A stretch of DNA of 64,000 nt from Staphylococcus haemolyticus. Its GTDB lineage: Bacteria > Bacillota > Bacilli > Staphylococcales > Staphylococcaceae. Shown here piece after piece: positions 1 to 9,426 of this stretch. Location: assembly GCF_006094395.1 (NCBI RefSeq), contig NZ_CP035291.1:1922001-1986000 (forward strand), read 5' to 3'. The notes under the pieces are model-generated. The model made no database searches. It was not told where the DNA came from and worked only from the letters and a program-made list of their open reading frames with translations. Each line of letters opens with the position of its first letter. Within the stretch, counting starts at the first letter, position 1. The translations under genes and the position numbers were made by a program.

Positions 1-4
1 TTTT

Positions 5-21
5 TTAATACCAGGTATTAA
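5..21. promoter_or_regulatory. FapR-type operator
   Basis: A 17-bp palindrome TTAATACC-A-GGTATTAA has perfect arms around one central base. It resembles the FapR operator of Firmicutes (TTAGTACC/GGTACTAA type), which controls fatty-acid synthesis genes. It touches the -10 box of a leftward promoter. In staphylococci fabH lies next to the DUF2929 gene, so the controlled gene is probably fabH, just outside the window; that part is inference. Confidence 0.75.
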
Positions 22-49
22 TTTAACACATTTTTTTACCACTACTCAA
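21..49 (-). promoter_or_regulatory. Leftward sigma-A promoter, probably for fabH
   Basis: On the minus strand, TTGAGT (44-49) and TTAAAT (21-26) are separated by exactly 17 bases. The palindrome at 5-21 follows directly, where a repressor would block initiation. The transcribed gene lies beyond the left edge. Confidence 0.6.
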
Positions 50-183
50 GTAGTTACCCTTTCACAAATACAGATTTCATTAAATAAAATTGATTACAAA
101 TTTTTATCAGTTATCTGCTATCTCTATACAAATAGATTACTTTACTTTAGAATGAAAGTATATAAATAATGGAGGTCATCGGT

Positions 184-378
184 ATGAAATACCTCGTAAC
201 TTTTATTTGGGCAGTCATCTTATTACAAATGGTTAACTTTGTATTAAATAGTTTAAATGGCGGTGGAACATTAAACTTTATCACGCCAATAGTTCTAGCA
301 GTTATCTTTACAATTGTAATTGCTATTCTAGCTGCCATGATTAAACCAGATGATTTTACCCGTTCAGGTAACAGATAG
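184..378 (+). CDS. DUF2929 family small membrane protein (YjzD-like)
   Basis: This is a 64-residue protein with two hydrophobic helices (about residues 3-21 and 33-53) joined by a Gly/Asn-rich turn, ending in a short charged tail. It matches the YjzD/DUF2929 family, which sits beside fabH in Bacillus and Staphylococcus; its function is unknown. The start is ATG 184. An in-frame ATG at 169 is ruled out because the GGAGG ribosome site (171-175) lies inside it and is correctly spaced only from 184. The gene is divergent from the FapR-controlled promoter at the left edge and ends in its own terminator. Confidence 0.85.
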   Translation: MKYLVTFIWAVILLQMVNFVLNSLNGGGTLNFITPIVLAVIFTIVIAILAAMIKPDDFTRSGNR

Positions 379-410
379 TCTTATTACTACATAATAATAC
401 AATACGTTAA

Positions 411-456
411 AAACGCTTGGAATTTGAATTTAAAACTCAAATTTCAAGTGTTTTTC
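411..456 (+). terminator. Terminator after the DUF2929 gene
   Basis: Arms 411-427 and 437-453 form a 17-bp stem with two G-U pairs and a 9-base loop, running into a T-run at 451-455. It lies 32 bases after the stop codon. Confidence 0.85.
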
Positions 457-619
457 TATATTAAACTAGATATAGATGAACCCTTAACATTATAGCGATA
501 CATTACAACCTTCAAGTCTTTGAAAAAGTCTATGAAGTGAGGAATTACTTATTCTTACTAATCTTTAGTTTAAGTTATAACTAGGGCAAGTGAATGCAAC
601 AATACACTGAACTGAACTT

Positions 620-658
620 AAAAAAACCTAGAAAGTGCTCATCACACTCCCTAGGTTT
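620..658 (-). terminator. clpB terminator
   Basis: Read on the minus strand, AAACCTAG pairs with CTAGGTTT around an inner AGTG/CACT stem and is followed by a run of T residues. It lies just past the clpB stop. Confidence 0.85.
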
Positions 659-671
659 ACCTAAACATTCA

Positions 672-3281
672 TTATTCATTTTCAGGCTTTTGTACATCAA
701 ATGTTAATTCATGATCATCATTTATATCAACTTTTACCACAGTACCTTCAGGCATGCTTTCTTTAATCATCATACGTGCTAATGGTGTTTCAATTTGTCG
801 TTGAACAAAACGTTTCAATGGTCTTGCACCAAATTGTGGTTCGTACGCTTCTTCGCCTAACGATTTTTTCGCGTCATCAGAAACTTCAATAGAAATACGT
901 TGATCCATTAAGCGTATATTTAATTGAGTTAAGATTTTATCAACAATCATACTCATATCATTAATAGATAATGGTTTAAATAATACTATATCATCCATAC
1001 GGTTTAAGATTTCTGGTTTAAAGAATGCATGTAAGCTATCCATTACAGCTTTTTCAGTTTCTTCAGTAATGTCACCAGTATCTTTAACATTCTCAAGTAA
1101 TACTTGTGAACCGATGTTACTTGTCATAATAATGATAGTGTTTTTAAAGTCAACACTGCGTCCTTTAGAATCAGTTAAACGACCTTCGTCTAATATTTGA
1201 AGTAAAACGTTGAATACATCACTATGTGCTTTTTCAACTTCATCTAATAAAATGACTGAATATGGATTACGTCTAACCGCTTCTGTTAATTGTCCTCCTT
1301 CATCATGACCTACATAACCAGGAGGGGCACCAATCAATCTAGAAACTGAATGTTTCTCCATATACTCACTCATGTCGATTCGAATCATGTGTTTCTCAGA
1401 ATCAAACAATGATGCAGCTAATGATTTTGCTAATTCAGTTTTACCTACACCAGTTGGTCCTAAGAATAAGAAACTACCAATCGGTCTATTAGGATCTTTA
1501 ATACCTGCACGTGCTCTTACAACAGCATCAGATACTAAATCTACTGCTTTATCTTGACCCACAACACGTTCGTGTAAGATATCACTTAGATTTAATAATT
1601 TTTCTCTTTCAGTTTCAACTAATTTTGATACTGGAATACCAGTCCATTGACTTACGATGTCTCCAATTTCTTCATCAGAAACAACTTCACGAATCATGCG
1701 TTCGCTGTCACCTTGTTCATCTTGATAAGCTTCTTCAAATTCTTTTAATTCTTTTTCTAATTGAGGTATTGTACCATATTGTAATTCTGCTGCTTTTTCT
1801 AAATTACCCTCGGTTTGTGCATCTTCTAGAGCTTGACGACTGCGATCTAATTCAGCACGTTTTTCTTGTACTTTCGCAATTATTTCTTTCTCTTGTTCAA
1901 CACGAGATTGTAAAGACGCTTGTTTTTCTTTTTCATTTGAAAGTTCTTCTTGTAATTCTTCTAAACGATGTTTACTTGCGTTGTCAGATTCATTTTTCAA
2001 AGCACTTTCTTCAATTTCTAATTGCATAACTCGACGATTAACTTGGTCTAATTCAGTTGGATTTGAACCCATTTCTGTTCGAATAGTTGCACATGCTTGG
2101 TCAACTAAATCGATTGCTTTGTCAGGTAAAAATCTATCAGTAATATATCGATCTGATAATTCAGCTGCTGCAACTAAAGCACGGTCTTGAATACGTACAC
2201 CATGATAAACTTCATAGCGTTCTTTTAATCCACGTAAAATTGAAATTGTATCTTCTACATCTGATTCACTTACGCCTACTTTTTGGAAACGACGTTCTAA
2301 TGCAGAATCTTTCTCAATATATTCTCTATATTCATTTAAAGTAGTTGCACCAATACAATGCAATTCACCACGTGCTAACATCGGTTTCAACATGTTACCA
2401 GCGTCCATTGCACCATCTGTTTTTCCTGCACCAACCAACATATGAATTTCATCAATAAATAAAATAATGCGTCCATCTGACTCTTTTACTTCTTTAAGTA
2501 CTGCTTTAAGTCGCTCTTCAAATTCACCTCTAAATTTTGCACCAGCAACCAATGCGCTTAAATCTAATTCAAAAATTGTTTTATCGAGTAATGATTCAGG
2601 CACATCTTTTCGTACAATTCGTTGCGCTAAACCTTCAACAATTGCAGTTTTACCTACACCAGGTTCCCCGATTAATACTGGATTGTTTTTTGTTTTACGA
2701 CTTAAGATTCGAATTGTGTTACGAATTTCTTCATCCCTGCCAATAACAGGGTCCATTTTACCTTGACGTACTTCTTCTACTAAGTCACGACCATATTTTT
2801 CTAAAGCTTCATAATTTACTTCTGGATTTTGTGAAGTCACATGATTTCCCCCTCTTACTTTAGTTATTATTTCTTTCACTACTTCTTCTTTATTTCCAAC
2901 AAATTGTTTAGTAGTATCATCAATATCCATCGCAGCACGAAGGACGTGTTCCATTGAAATATATTCATCTTCATATTCTTTCATATATGATTCAGCTTTA
3001 TTTAATAATTCATTTGCTTTAGCTCCTATATACTGTCCATATTGAATATTATCTCCTTGTACAGAAGGATAATTTTTCAATTTATTTGTATACGCTTGAT
3101 TTAATTCATCTGTATCTATATTTGCTCGTTCTAATATGCTTTTAAATAAACTATCAGTTTCTTCTAAAGTTCCTTTTAATATAGCTTCAATTTCAATATT
3201 TTGTAATTCGTTTTCTTTACTCAATTCAACCGCTTTTTGTAATGCACCTTGAATTGCATATGTCATTTGATTAATATCCAA
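672..3281 (-). CDS. clpB: ATP-dependent disaggregase ClpB
   Basis: ClpB is a cytosolic hexameric AAA+ chaperone that, with DnaK, pulls proteins out of aggregates after heat stress. At 869 residues it has full family length. Order: Clp N-terminal repeats (about 1-150), first AAA+ module with Walker A GEPGVGKT near 205, the long coiled-coil middle domain (about 410-530) that separates ClpB from ClpA/ClpC, and a second module with GPTGVGKT near 605. There is no ClpP-docking tripeptide loop evident, as expected for ClpB. The start is TTG (3279-3281) behind AGGGGTGA. It is a single gene with a CtsR operator and a strong promoter upstream, so it belongs to the class III heat-shock regulon. Confidence 0.98.
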   Translation of the reverse strand: MDINQMTYAIQGALQKAVELSKENELQNIEIEAILKGTLEETDSLFKSILERANIDTDELNQAYTNKLKNYPSVQGDNIQYGQYIGAKANELLNKAESYMKEYEDEYISMEHVLRAAMDIDDTTKQFVGNKEEVVKEIITKVRGGNHVTSQNPEVNYEALEKYGRDLVEEVRQGKMDPVIGRDEEIRNTIRILSRKTKNNPVLIGEPGVGKTAIVEGLAQRIVRKDVPESLLDKTIFELDLSALVAGAKFRGEFEERLKAVLKEVKESDGRIILFIDEIHMLVGAGKTDGAMDAGNMLKPMLARGELHCIGATTLNEYREYIEKDSALERRFQKVGVSESDVEDTISILRGLKERYEVYHGVRIQDRALVAAAELSDRYITDRFLPDKAIDLVDQACATIRTEMGSNPTELDQVNRRVMQLEIEESALKNESDNASKHRLEELQEELSNEKEKQASLQSRVEQEKEIIAKVQEKRAELDRSRQALEDAQTEGNLEKAAELQYGTIPQLEKELKEFEEAYQDEQGDSERMIREVVSDEEIGDIVSQWTGIPVSKLVETEREKLLNLSDILHERVVGQDKAVDLVSDAVVRARAGIKDPNRPIGSFLFLGPTGVGKTELAKSLAASLFDSEKHMIRIDMSEYMEKHSVSRLIGAPPGYVGHDEGGQLTEAVRRNPYSVILLDEVEKAHSDVFNVLLQILDEGRLTDSKGRSVDFKNTIIIMTSNIGSQVLLENVKDTGDITEETEKAVMDSLHAFFKPEILNRMDDIVLFKPLSINDMSMIVDKILTQLNIRLMDQRISIEVSDDAKKSLGEEAYEPQFGARPLKRFVQRQIETPLARMMIKESMPEGTVVKVDINDDHELTFDVQKPENE

Positions 3282-3329
3282 ATTTATTCACCCCTATATA
3301 TTTGATAAGAGCAAGGTCAATTAGTTTGT

Positions 3330-3352
3330 TTTGACTTTGACTTTCTTTGACC
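3330..3352 (-). promoter_or_regulatory. CtsR operator of clpB
   Basis: On the minus strand, GGTCAAA-GAA-AGTCAAA (3336-3352) fits the CtsR direct-heptad consensus exactly. A third overlapping AGTCAAA heptad extends it to 3330. It lies directly downstream of the -10 box, over the likely transcription start. Confidence 0.9.
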
Positions 3353-3360
3353 TTAATTAC

Positions 3361-3389
3361 ATTATAGACCCTCTTAAATGATTACGCAA
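3361..3389 (-). promoter_or_regulatory. clpB sigma-A promoter
   Basis: The minus-strand -35 TTGCGT (3384-3389) and a perfect -10 TATAAT (3361-3366) are spaced by 17 bases. Confidence 0.85.
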
Positions 3390-3524
3390 CACTTACACTC
3401 AACTTTTAAAAATTTCTCAAACTGCCTGGTCAAGCTAGTTTGACGTAATTAGTGAGTTTCTTTTATTACTTGTTTTATCACACTTTTTTTGTTATAAACA
3501 TCAAATATACGTTAAAACTGCAAA

Positions 3525-3565
3525 TAAAATAAACCAGTTCAATGATTTAAAATCACTAAACTGGT
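3525..3565 (-). terminator. Acyltransferase terminator
   Basis: Minus-strand hairpin ACCAGT...ACTGGT (3533-3565) with an inner complementary TGATTT/AAATCA core, followed by a T-rich tail. It is just past the stop of the upstream acyltransferase gene. Confidence 0.75.
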
Positions 3566-3575
3566 CTAGAATGAA

Positions 3576-5402
3576 TTATTTGTTTTTTGAATTTTTCTTT
3601 ATAGTTTTGATTATTTCATCGGATAAAGCTTTTACACCACTATTTTCAAGATGCACACCATCTGGTGCAAAATATTCAGAATGTCCAGCAGATCGTTGGT
3701 ACCAATCCACTAAAGTTACATTCTTATGCTTCTTAGCAGCATTAGCTAGTTGTTTATTCACATTATCCTGCCAATCTCGAGGAACACGTGTATTAACAAG
3801 GTAAATTTGTGCTTTACCAAACTTATTAATTAATTGATTTAATTCTTCCTCTGTAAAATCACCATTTGTACCTAGTTCTAAAACGACTTTATCTGATGGT
3901 TTATTATAATTTGAATAATTGCCTGCTATCGACAACGCTTCTTGTAGGTGACGCCCAACTTTACCATCAATAGTTGCTTTAGGTACTTGAGATTTAAATT
4001 CTTCACCAATATCTACCATCACTGAGTCTCCAATAAGTAATGGACTAATATTAGTATAAACTTGTTTTTTACTTTTACTATTACTACTCGAGCCATCGAT
4101 TTTTATATTTTCCCCAGGCATCATTCTTACTAAATATTTATCTTGATCATTCGTGTTGAATGAATTTGCTTTGTTATCAATTTCATCTTTTCCAAAACGA
4201 TCAAAGACACCTAAGAATAACAATACTATCGGTATCACAGCAATAATTGACACTATTGTTCTAATAAATTTAGGTCGCTTTAAATAATTGAATGAAAATG
4301 CCTTTAAACCTTCTCGTCTAAATGGTGTTTCAATATAACGATATGATAACTCAGCAAATAAAACTGTAAGTATGATATCAACAAAGTACACATAAATAGG
4401 AAGTTGCCCATCAACAAAATGAATGTGTATAAAACTTATGACAGGAAAATGCCATAAATATAAACTATAAGAGCGTTTACCTATATAAACAAATATACGA
4501 TGACCTAATACCTTTGCTAAGATACTAGAAGGGTGTACGACACTAGCAATAATAAATAATGTCATACCTGATATGAGATAAAATCCACCATTATAAATCC
4601 ATGCACTAGTATCTTTCACTGTAAAGAATAAGTAGATAAGTATTATTAGCCCTAAGATGCCTATACCATCAATAGAACGTTGCAATACTTTTGGTGGATT
4701 GGCTTTTAATTTAAATGGTGGCCATACAAATGCTAATATCACACCCAATAATAACGTTTGCAAGCGAGTATCTGTCCCAAAATAAACTCTCGAATACCCA
4801 ACATTGGGTTGTGAAATAATGACCATCGCTAATAAAGAAACTAAAGAAATAATCCATAATATCAAAGTAACATTGCGATATTTTTTAATCGTTAAGAGTA
4901 AAATGACCAACACAAATGGGAAGAACAAATAGAACTGTTCTTCTATTGCAAGTGACCACAAGTGTTTTAATGGCATAAATGAAAATTGTTCGAAGTAGTT
5001 AACATCTTTGGCAATATACCACCAATTCGACACATAGAATAATGCAGCGATAATATCATGTTTTACTCGAACGATTTGTTGTGGTTCAAATATTAATGTA
5101 GCAATCCCAACAACGATTAATAGCGCAACAACTGCTGGAAGTAACCTTTTAACTCGTCGAATCCAGAATTGTTTAAGGCTAATAATACCTCGCTCTTCGT
5201 ATTCCTTTAAAAGTAAACTTGTGATTAAATATCCAGAAATAACGAAGAAGGTATCTACTCCTATGAAACCACCTGTAAGCCATTTCCTGTTTAAATGGTA
5301 AATGATAATACCTAAGACAGCAATTGCTCTTAGTCCATCTAAACCAGGCATGTAACGCATTTTAGTCTTACGTTGTTTCCCTTTTTCAAAATCTTGTTTC
5401 AT
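3576..5402 (-). CDS. OatA-like acyltransferase with SGNH domain
   Basis: A 608-residue membrane protein. Residues about 15-400 form an acyltransferase-3 domain with some ten to eleven helices and the usual early motifs (LDGLRAIAV, FFVISGYLIT). About 440-605 is an extracellular SGNH/GDSL esterase-like domain with GDSV, LGTNG and the C-terminal DGVH catalytic motif. This two-domain plan is that of O-acetyltransferases such as peptidoglycan OatA: the membrane part delivers acetyl groups and the SGNH part transfers them. It is the paralogue found beside clpB in staphylococci, not oatA itself, so its acceptor polymer is unknown. The ribosome site is weak (GGGAAAG). It is monocistronic. Confidence 0.88.
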   Translation of the reverse strand: MKQDFEKGKQRKTKMRYMPGLDGLRAIAVLGIIIYHLNRKWLTGGFIGVDTFFVISGYLITSLLLKEYEERGIISLKQFWIRRVKRLLPAVVALLIVVGIATLIFEPQQIVRVKHDIIAALFYVSNWWYIAKDVNYFEQFSFMPLKHLWSLAIEEQFYLFFPFVLVILLLTIKKYRNVTLILWIISLVSLLAMVIISQPNVGYSRVYFGTDTRLQTLLLGVILAFVWPPFKLKANPPKVLQRSIDGIGILGLIILIYLFFTVKDTSAWIYNGGFYLISGMTLFIIASVVHPSSILAKVLGHRIFVYIGKRSYSLYLWHFPVISFIHIHFVDGQLPIYVYFVDIILTVLFAELSYRYIETPFRREGLKAFSFNYLKRPKFIRTIVSIIAVIPIVLLFLGVFDRFGKDEIDNKANSFNTNDQDKYLVRMMPGENIKIDGSSSNSKSKKQVYTNISPLLIGDSVMVDIGEEFKSQVPKATIDGKVGRHLQEALSIAGNYSNYNKPSDKVVLELGTNGDFTEEELNQLINKFGKAQIYLVNTRVPRDWQDNVNKQLANAAKKHKNVTLVDWYQRSAGHSEYFAPDGVHLENSGVKALSDEIIKTIKKNSKNK

Positions 5403-5796
5403 TGTTCACATTCTTTCCCTATCAAATAATAAATTTTAATAAATTCATTAATTACTAAAGCACTGAAAATCAGGATAAAACGAAAGCCGATGATCAACAA
5501 CATGAAAAAATATGATTTAAGTTAATATTCTTTTATATTTTAATGTATATGATTGAATCGAGTTTTATACTTAGATGTCTGAGCTTGAACTATAATAATA
5601 TTTTATAAAATTTGACGCATTTATTATTATTTTTCATAAATGCAAGTACAATTTAAATTATTTTATATTGTAATTCTTATGTATTGTAGTATAACGCTTA
5701 AACAAATTCAATTTATATTACAATTATGTCATTTATTAACTTAACTTTGTCACTAAAAGCATTGAAAATGAACATTTAAATAGTTTCTATTATAAA
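5403..5796. other. AT-rich intergenic region
   Basis: About 390 bases between the acyltransferase start and the sufT terminator. I see no convincing ORF, structured RNA, operator or canonical promoter. It presumably holds the acyltransferase promoter, which I could not place. Confidence 0.5.
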
Positions 5797-5835
5797 TAAA
5801 AAAACAATAGTACATCCTAGTTGTGTACTATTGTT
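5797..5835 (-). terminator. sufT terminator
   Basis: A perfect 12-bp stem (5803-5814 with 5824-5835) with a 9-base loop and a minus-strand run of T residues. Confidence 0.9.
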
Positions 5836-5848
5836 CAAAAGCGATCAA

Positions 5849-6157
5849 TTAGCTAACGCCTAATGCAATTTTAGCGTATCTTGACATCATATCTTTGTTC
5901 CAAGGTGGGTTCCAAACAATATTAACCTCTGTGTCTTGTATTTCTGGAATCTCAGCTAATACTGTTTTAATTTGTTCGATAATTTGTGGTCCAAGTGGGC
6001 AACCCATTGATGTTAAAGTCATTTCAACTGTACATAAACCATCATCATCAACATTCACTTTATATACTAAACCTAAATTAACGATATCAATACCTAATTC
6101 AGGGTCAATAACCATTTCAAGTGCACCTAGGATACTGTCTTTTAATGCCTCTTCCAT
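5849..6157 (-). CDS. sufT: Fe-S maturation auxiliary protein SufT (DUF59)
   Basis: A 102-residue single-domain DUF59/MIP18 protein with DPELGIDIVNLGLVY near the N-terminus, the conserved cysteine in TSMGCPLG and the VWNPPW segment. In S. aureus the orthologue SufT supports Fe-S protein maturation when demand for lipoate synthase and similar enzymes is high; I transfer that role by homology and synteny. The start is ATG 6157, spaced from AGAGGTG; a longer GTG reading at 6166 would begin inside that ribosome site. It is monocistronic, and sufB, sufA and nfu are elsewhere in this window. Confidence 0.9.
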   Translation of the reverse strand: MEEALKDSILGALEMVIDPELGIDIVNLGLVYKVNVDDDGLCTVEMTLTSMGCPLGPQIIEQIKTVLAEIPEIQDTEVNIVWNPPWNKDMMSRYAKIALGVS

Positions 6158-6189
6158 TAGTATCACCTCTCATTATTTATCTTTACACT

Positions 6190-6218
6190 AATATATCAAA
6201 TATCCGACAAAACGCCAA
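6190..6218 (-). promoter_or_regulatory. sufT promoter
   Basis: Minus-strand TTGGCG (6213-6218) and TATATT (6190-6195) are spaced by 17 bases, some 30 bases before the start codon. Confidence 0.6.
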
Positions 6219-6357
6219 TAAAATGCTATGATACAACTAAGCGAATAAAGACGTTATAATAACATTATAAAGTTGATTTATGTATCAATTTTAAGAGCAT
6301 TTAATATGAAATGATAATGTATTTTATTCTATAGATATGTAGCTTAAGGAGAAATAT

Positions 6358-7182
6358 ATGAAACCTTATTTAATTTGTTTAGACTTAGATGGGACATTAT
6401 TAAATGATAATAAAGAAATTAGTGACTATACTAAGCAAGTACTTACAACATTAAAAAAGCAAGGTCATCGCATTATGATTGCGACTGGAAGACCATACCG
6501 TGCAAGCCAAATTTATTATCATGAATTAAACATGGACACACCTATTGTAAACTTCAATGGGGCTTATGTTCATCATCCTAAATCAGATGATTTTAAAACG
6601 ACACACGAGGTTCTAGATGTAGACCTTGCTAGAAACATGATCGAAACACTTCAAAAAGCAAAAGTTACAAATATTATTGCTGAGGTTCGCGATCACGTGT
6701 TTATTAATAATCATGACCCTAGATTATTTGAGGGTTTTTCAATGGGTAATCCTAAAATTGAAACAGGTAATTTATTAGAAGAATTAGATGAAGCACCAAC
6801 GTCGTTATTAGTAGAAGCAGAAGAGATTTACATACCTAGAATCAAGCAAATGTTAACGCGTTTCTATGCAGAGAATATTGAGCACAGACGTTGGGGCGCG
6901 CCTTTCCCAGTAATCGAAATCGTTAAACGCGGGATTAGTAAAGCGCGTGGGATTGATCAAGTCAAAGACTATTTAGGAATTGAACCTTCACATATTATAG
7001 CCTTCGGAGACGAGGATAATGATATTGAAATGATTAAATATGCTAAATATGGTATCGCAATGGACAATGGTCTAGATGAATTAAAACATATTGCAAACCA
7101 TATTACTTATTCAAATAATGATGATGGTATCGGCCGTTATTTAAATAATTTCTTTAAATTAAATATACCTTATAAAGGTTAA
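6358..7182 (+). CDS. Cof-type HAD phosphatase
   Basis: A 274-residue cytosolic HAD hydrolase of the Cof/YitU type (C2B cap). HAD motif I is LDLDGTLLND (nucleophile and acid Asp), motif II is in IATGRP, the motif III lysine lies near KRGISKARG, and motif IV is GDEDNDIEM. The family dephosphorylates small metabolites such as FMN precursors or sugar phosphates; the substrate here cannot be read from sequence. The start is ATG 6358 behind AAGGAG. It is divergent from sufT and ends in a strong terminator before cdr. Confidence 0.9.
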   Translation: MKPYLICLDLDGTLLNDNKEISDYTKQVLTTLKKQGHRIMIATGRPYRASQIYYHELNMDTPIVNFNGAYVHHPKSDDFKTTHEVLDVDLARNMIETLQKAKVTNIIAEVRDHVFINNHDPRLFEGFSMGNPKIETGNLLEELDEAPTSLLVEAEEIYIPRIKQMLTRFYAENIEHRRWGAPFPVIEIVKRGISKARGIDQVKDYLGIEPSHIIAFGDEDNDIEMIKYAKYGIAMDNGLDELKHIANHITYSNNDDGIGRYLNNFFKLNIPYKG

Positions 7183-7194
7183 ACAACAATTCTT

Positions 7195-7237
7195 AAAGTG
7201 AGACAAATGTATACTTTTATAATGTCTCACTTTTTTA
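7195..7237 (+). terminator. Terminator between the HAD gene and cdr
   Basis: A perfect 11-bp stem AAAGTGAGACA/TGTCTCACTTT (7195-7205, 7223-7233) leads into a run of six T residues. It lies only about 15 bases before the cdr ribosome site. Confidence 0.88.
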
Positions 7238-7260
7238 ATATATTTTTTCTGGAGGAATGT

Positions 7261-8586
7261 ATGATGCGTAAAATAATTGTAGTCGGTGCGGTCGCCGGTG
7301 GTGCAACCTGTGCTAGCCAGATACGACGTTTAGATAAAGACAGTGAAATTACTATTTTTGAAAAAGACCGCGACATGAGTTTCGCAAATTGTGGATTACC
7401 CTACTTTATAGGTAACATTGTTAATGAACGTAAAGATGTTTTACCAATTACGCCAGACGTGTTTAAAGAAAAGAAAGATATTACAGTTAAAACATATCAT
7501 GAAGTAATTGCTATTAATGATAAAGATCAAACAGTGACAGTAGTAAATCGTCAAACGAATGAAAAATTTGAAGCGAGTTATGACAAATTAATATTGAGTC
7601 CTGGTGCAGGTGCTAATTCTTTAGGATTTGATAGTGATTACATATTCACTTTACGCAATATGGAGGATACTGATGCCATCGATCAATTTATAGATCAACA
7701 TCAAGCTAAAAAAGCATTAGTAGTAGGAGCAGGTTATATTTCATTAGAAGTCTTGGAGAATTTATATGCTAGAGGATTAGATGTTACTCTAATTCACCGC
7801 TCTGAAAAAGTTAACAAGTTGATGGACCAAGATATGAATCAAGTTATCTTCGACGAGTTAGATTCGCGACACATACCTTATCGATTAAATGAGGAAATTG
7901 TAAGTGTTAAAGATCATCTGGTTACTTTTAAATCAGGAATTCAAGAAGACTTCGATATAATTATTGAAGGCGTTGGCACACATCCACATTCGAAATTTAT
8001 CGAGTCATCTAACGTAGCATTAGATGATAAAGGCTTCGTTAAAGTTAACGATAAATTTGAAACGAATATCCCAAATATTTATGCTTTGGGTGATGTGATT
8101 ACCTCTACCTACCGTCATGTAAATCTACCCGCACAAGTTCCATTAGCTTGGGGAGCACATCGTGGCGCAAGCGTCATTGCAGAACAACTAGCTGGTAATA
8201 AAAACATAATTTTTAAAGGTTTTTTGGGTACCAATATCGTTAAATTTTTCGACTATACATTAGCAAGCGTCGGCATCAAAGTCGAAGAATTAACACATTT
8301 TGATTATCAAATGGTTGAATTAAATTCTGGCACTCATGCAGGTTATTACCCTGGAAATACTAATGTCCACTTACGCGTTTACTTTGACACAAATAATCGT
8401 CATCTTTTACGTGCTGCCGCAGTAGGTAAAACAGGTGTTGATAAGCGTATTGACGTATTATCAATGGCAATGATGAGCGAATTAACCATTGATGAATTAA
8501 CTGAATTTGAAGTGGCATACGCACCACCTTACAGTCATCCAAAAGATTTAGTTAATATGATTGGTTACAAAGCTAGAGATTTATAA
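7261..8586 (+). CDS. cdr: Coenzyme A disulfide reductase
   Basis: An FAD- and NADPH-dependent reductase of the single-cysteine pyridine nucleotide disulfide family. It keeps coenzyme A reduced, a main low-molecular-weight thiol of staphylococci besides bacillithiol. An N-terminal [10 protein letters not shown] nucleotide fold is followed by the active-site Cys in SFANCGLPY, a second [11 protein letters not shown](P)H fold, the ALGD FAD motif, and a C-terminal dimer domain with the two catalytic tyrosines in VAYAPPYS. Length is about 441 residues. GGAGG (7251-7255) allows ATG 7261 or 7264; upstream in-frame codons have no ribosome site. It is monocistronic. Confidence 0.96.
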   Translation: MMRKIIVVGAVAGGATCASQIRRLDKDSEITIFEKDRDMSFANCGLPYFIGNIVNERKDVLPITPDVFKEKKDITVKTYHEVIAINDKDQTVTVVNRQTNEKFEASYDKLILSPGAGANSLGFDSDYIFTLRNMEDTDAIDQFIDQHQAKKALVVGAGYISLEVLENLYARGLDVTLIHRSEKVNKLMDQDMNQVIFDELDSRHIPYRLNEEIVSVKDHLVTFKSGIQEDFDIIIEGVGTHPHSKFIESSNVALDDKGFVKVNDKFETNIPNIYALGDVITSTYRHVNLPAQVPLAWGAHRGASVIAEQLAGNKNIIFKGFLGTNIVKFFDYTLASVGIKVEELTHFDYQMVELNSGTHAGYYPGNTNVHLRVYFDTNNRHLLRAAAVGKTGVDKRIDVLSMAMMSELTIDELTEFEVAYAPPYSHPKDLVNMIGYKARDL

Positions 8587-8633
8587 AAAGTAGCCCTTAA
8601 ATGATTACTGCAAATTCGATCATTTAAGGGCTA
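8586..8633 (-). terminator. Convergent terminator between cdr and yisL
   Basis: A perfect 15-bp stem (8591-8605 with 8619-8633). The T-tract lies on the minus strand, so it mainly serves yisL, although the stem may also stop cdr transcripts. Confidence 0.85.
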
Positions 8634-8659
8634 TCCCTATATCATTAATAATTTAAATT

Positions 8660-9061
8660 TTAACTAATTCCAAAAAGGCTACTAATTGGACCCCATGGTA
8701 GGATGATACCTAACGACATAGTAATAATTATTAAAATAATTGTTGCCCAGAATAAACCATGACTTGCTTCGTGTTTCTTGCGTTTAGCAATAGATACTTC
8801 CATTAGTGCAACTACCGCTATACCACAAAGCATCTTCAATGTTAACAACATATGGTTGCCTCCACCACCATGGCTAGCAGCCATGAATTCTTGAATTAAC
8901 AACCAGAACCCTGAGAATAAAGTGAGTAACATAAAGACTCTTAATGCCATTTGTAATGGTTTAAACATAGGTGTAGGACCTTGTGATTTTGAAATATGTA
9001 AAAATGCAATTACATATAAAATAATTGTCAACGCCCAACTTGCAATATGCATATGTAACAA
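8660..9061 (-). CDS. YisL family membrane protein (DUF1516)
   Basis: A 133-residue protein with four predicted helices, at about residues 4-20, 34-56, 70-88 and 105-125, and a short His/Gly-rich loop (HGGGGNH). It matches DUF1516/YisL, conserved in Bacillaceae and staphylococci with no known function. The start is TTG 9059-9061, spaced by about 8 bases from GGGGG; the internal ATG at 9050-9052 would be too far away. It is convergent with cdr and monocistronic. Confidence 0.85.
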   Translation of the reverse strand: MLHMHIASWALTIILYVIAFLHISKSQGPTPMFKPLQMALRVFMLLTLFSGFWLLIQEFMAASHGGGGNHMLLTLKMLCGIAVVALMEVSIAKRKKHEASHGLFWATIILIIITMSLGIILPWGPISSLFGIS

Positions 9062-9139
9062 GACCGAATTCCCCCAATACTATTTATTACCTTTTTACTT
9101 ACCTATCATATCACATAAACACTTGAACGTATTGTTAAA

Positions 9140-9275
9140 CGATATAAGAGATGGGTGTGGAACTAAAATAATGGTTTTGTAGAATTTCCATGTGAAATTC
9201 TCTTTGCTGGGGCCCCTGAATTAAAACGCTTGTAACAAGTACGCTTTTATTTCTGACAACTATTGGCAATATATA
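9140..9275. repeat. Staphylococcal modular intergenic repeat, degenerate copy
   Basis: The segment contains a perfect hairpin AGAATTTC/GAAATTCT, then TGGGGCCCC, an ACGCTTGTAACAAG block and a block ending in ACTATTGGCAATA. From memory this order matches an intergenic repeat common in S. aureus and relatives. Its right-hand modules recur here at 25105-25134 and 43987-44059. I see no coding potential. Confidence 0.6.
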
Positions 9276-9279
9276 ATTA

Positions 9280-9311
9280 GAGCCTGGGACATTGATTTAT
9301 GTCCCAGGCTC
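9280..9311. repeat. Hairpin with IS1272-end-like arms
   Basis: A perfect 12-bp stem GAGCCTGGGACA/TGTCCCAGGCTC with an 8-base loop. Read inward from its right side, the arm GAGCCTGGGACATAAA matches the 16-bp terminal repeat of the IS element at 29447-31382 at 15 of 16 positions. It may also end transcripts of the FAH-family gene, although the T-tract is poor. Confidence 0.75.
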
Positions 9312-9426
9312 ACCTGCATTTACTGATTAGAATTAAGAAGTACTTATAATATAAGATGTCTCAATTCAATCATTTATTATGAACTAATTATGATAGACAA
9401 TCCTTATAGCGTTTTTGAACTATTAA

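Noticed and set aside
1511..2029. 172-codon open frame on the plus strand inside clpB
   Set aside because: It lies antisense to a clear clpB coding region, is a Leu/Ile/Phe-rich reading of the complementary strand, and has no ribosome site. The same applies to the other frames opposite clpB and lipA (such as 56877-57242).
6254..6270. TTATAAT-AAC-ATTATAA, resembling a PerR/Fur-type box between sufT and the HAD gene
   Set aside because: The PerR consensus has one central base, not three, and the site is well explained as chance -10-like sequences in AT-rich DNA. I did not list it as an operator.
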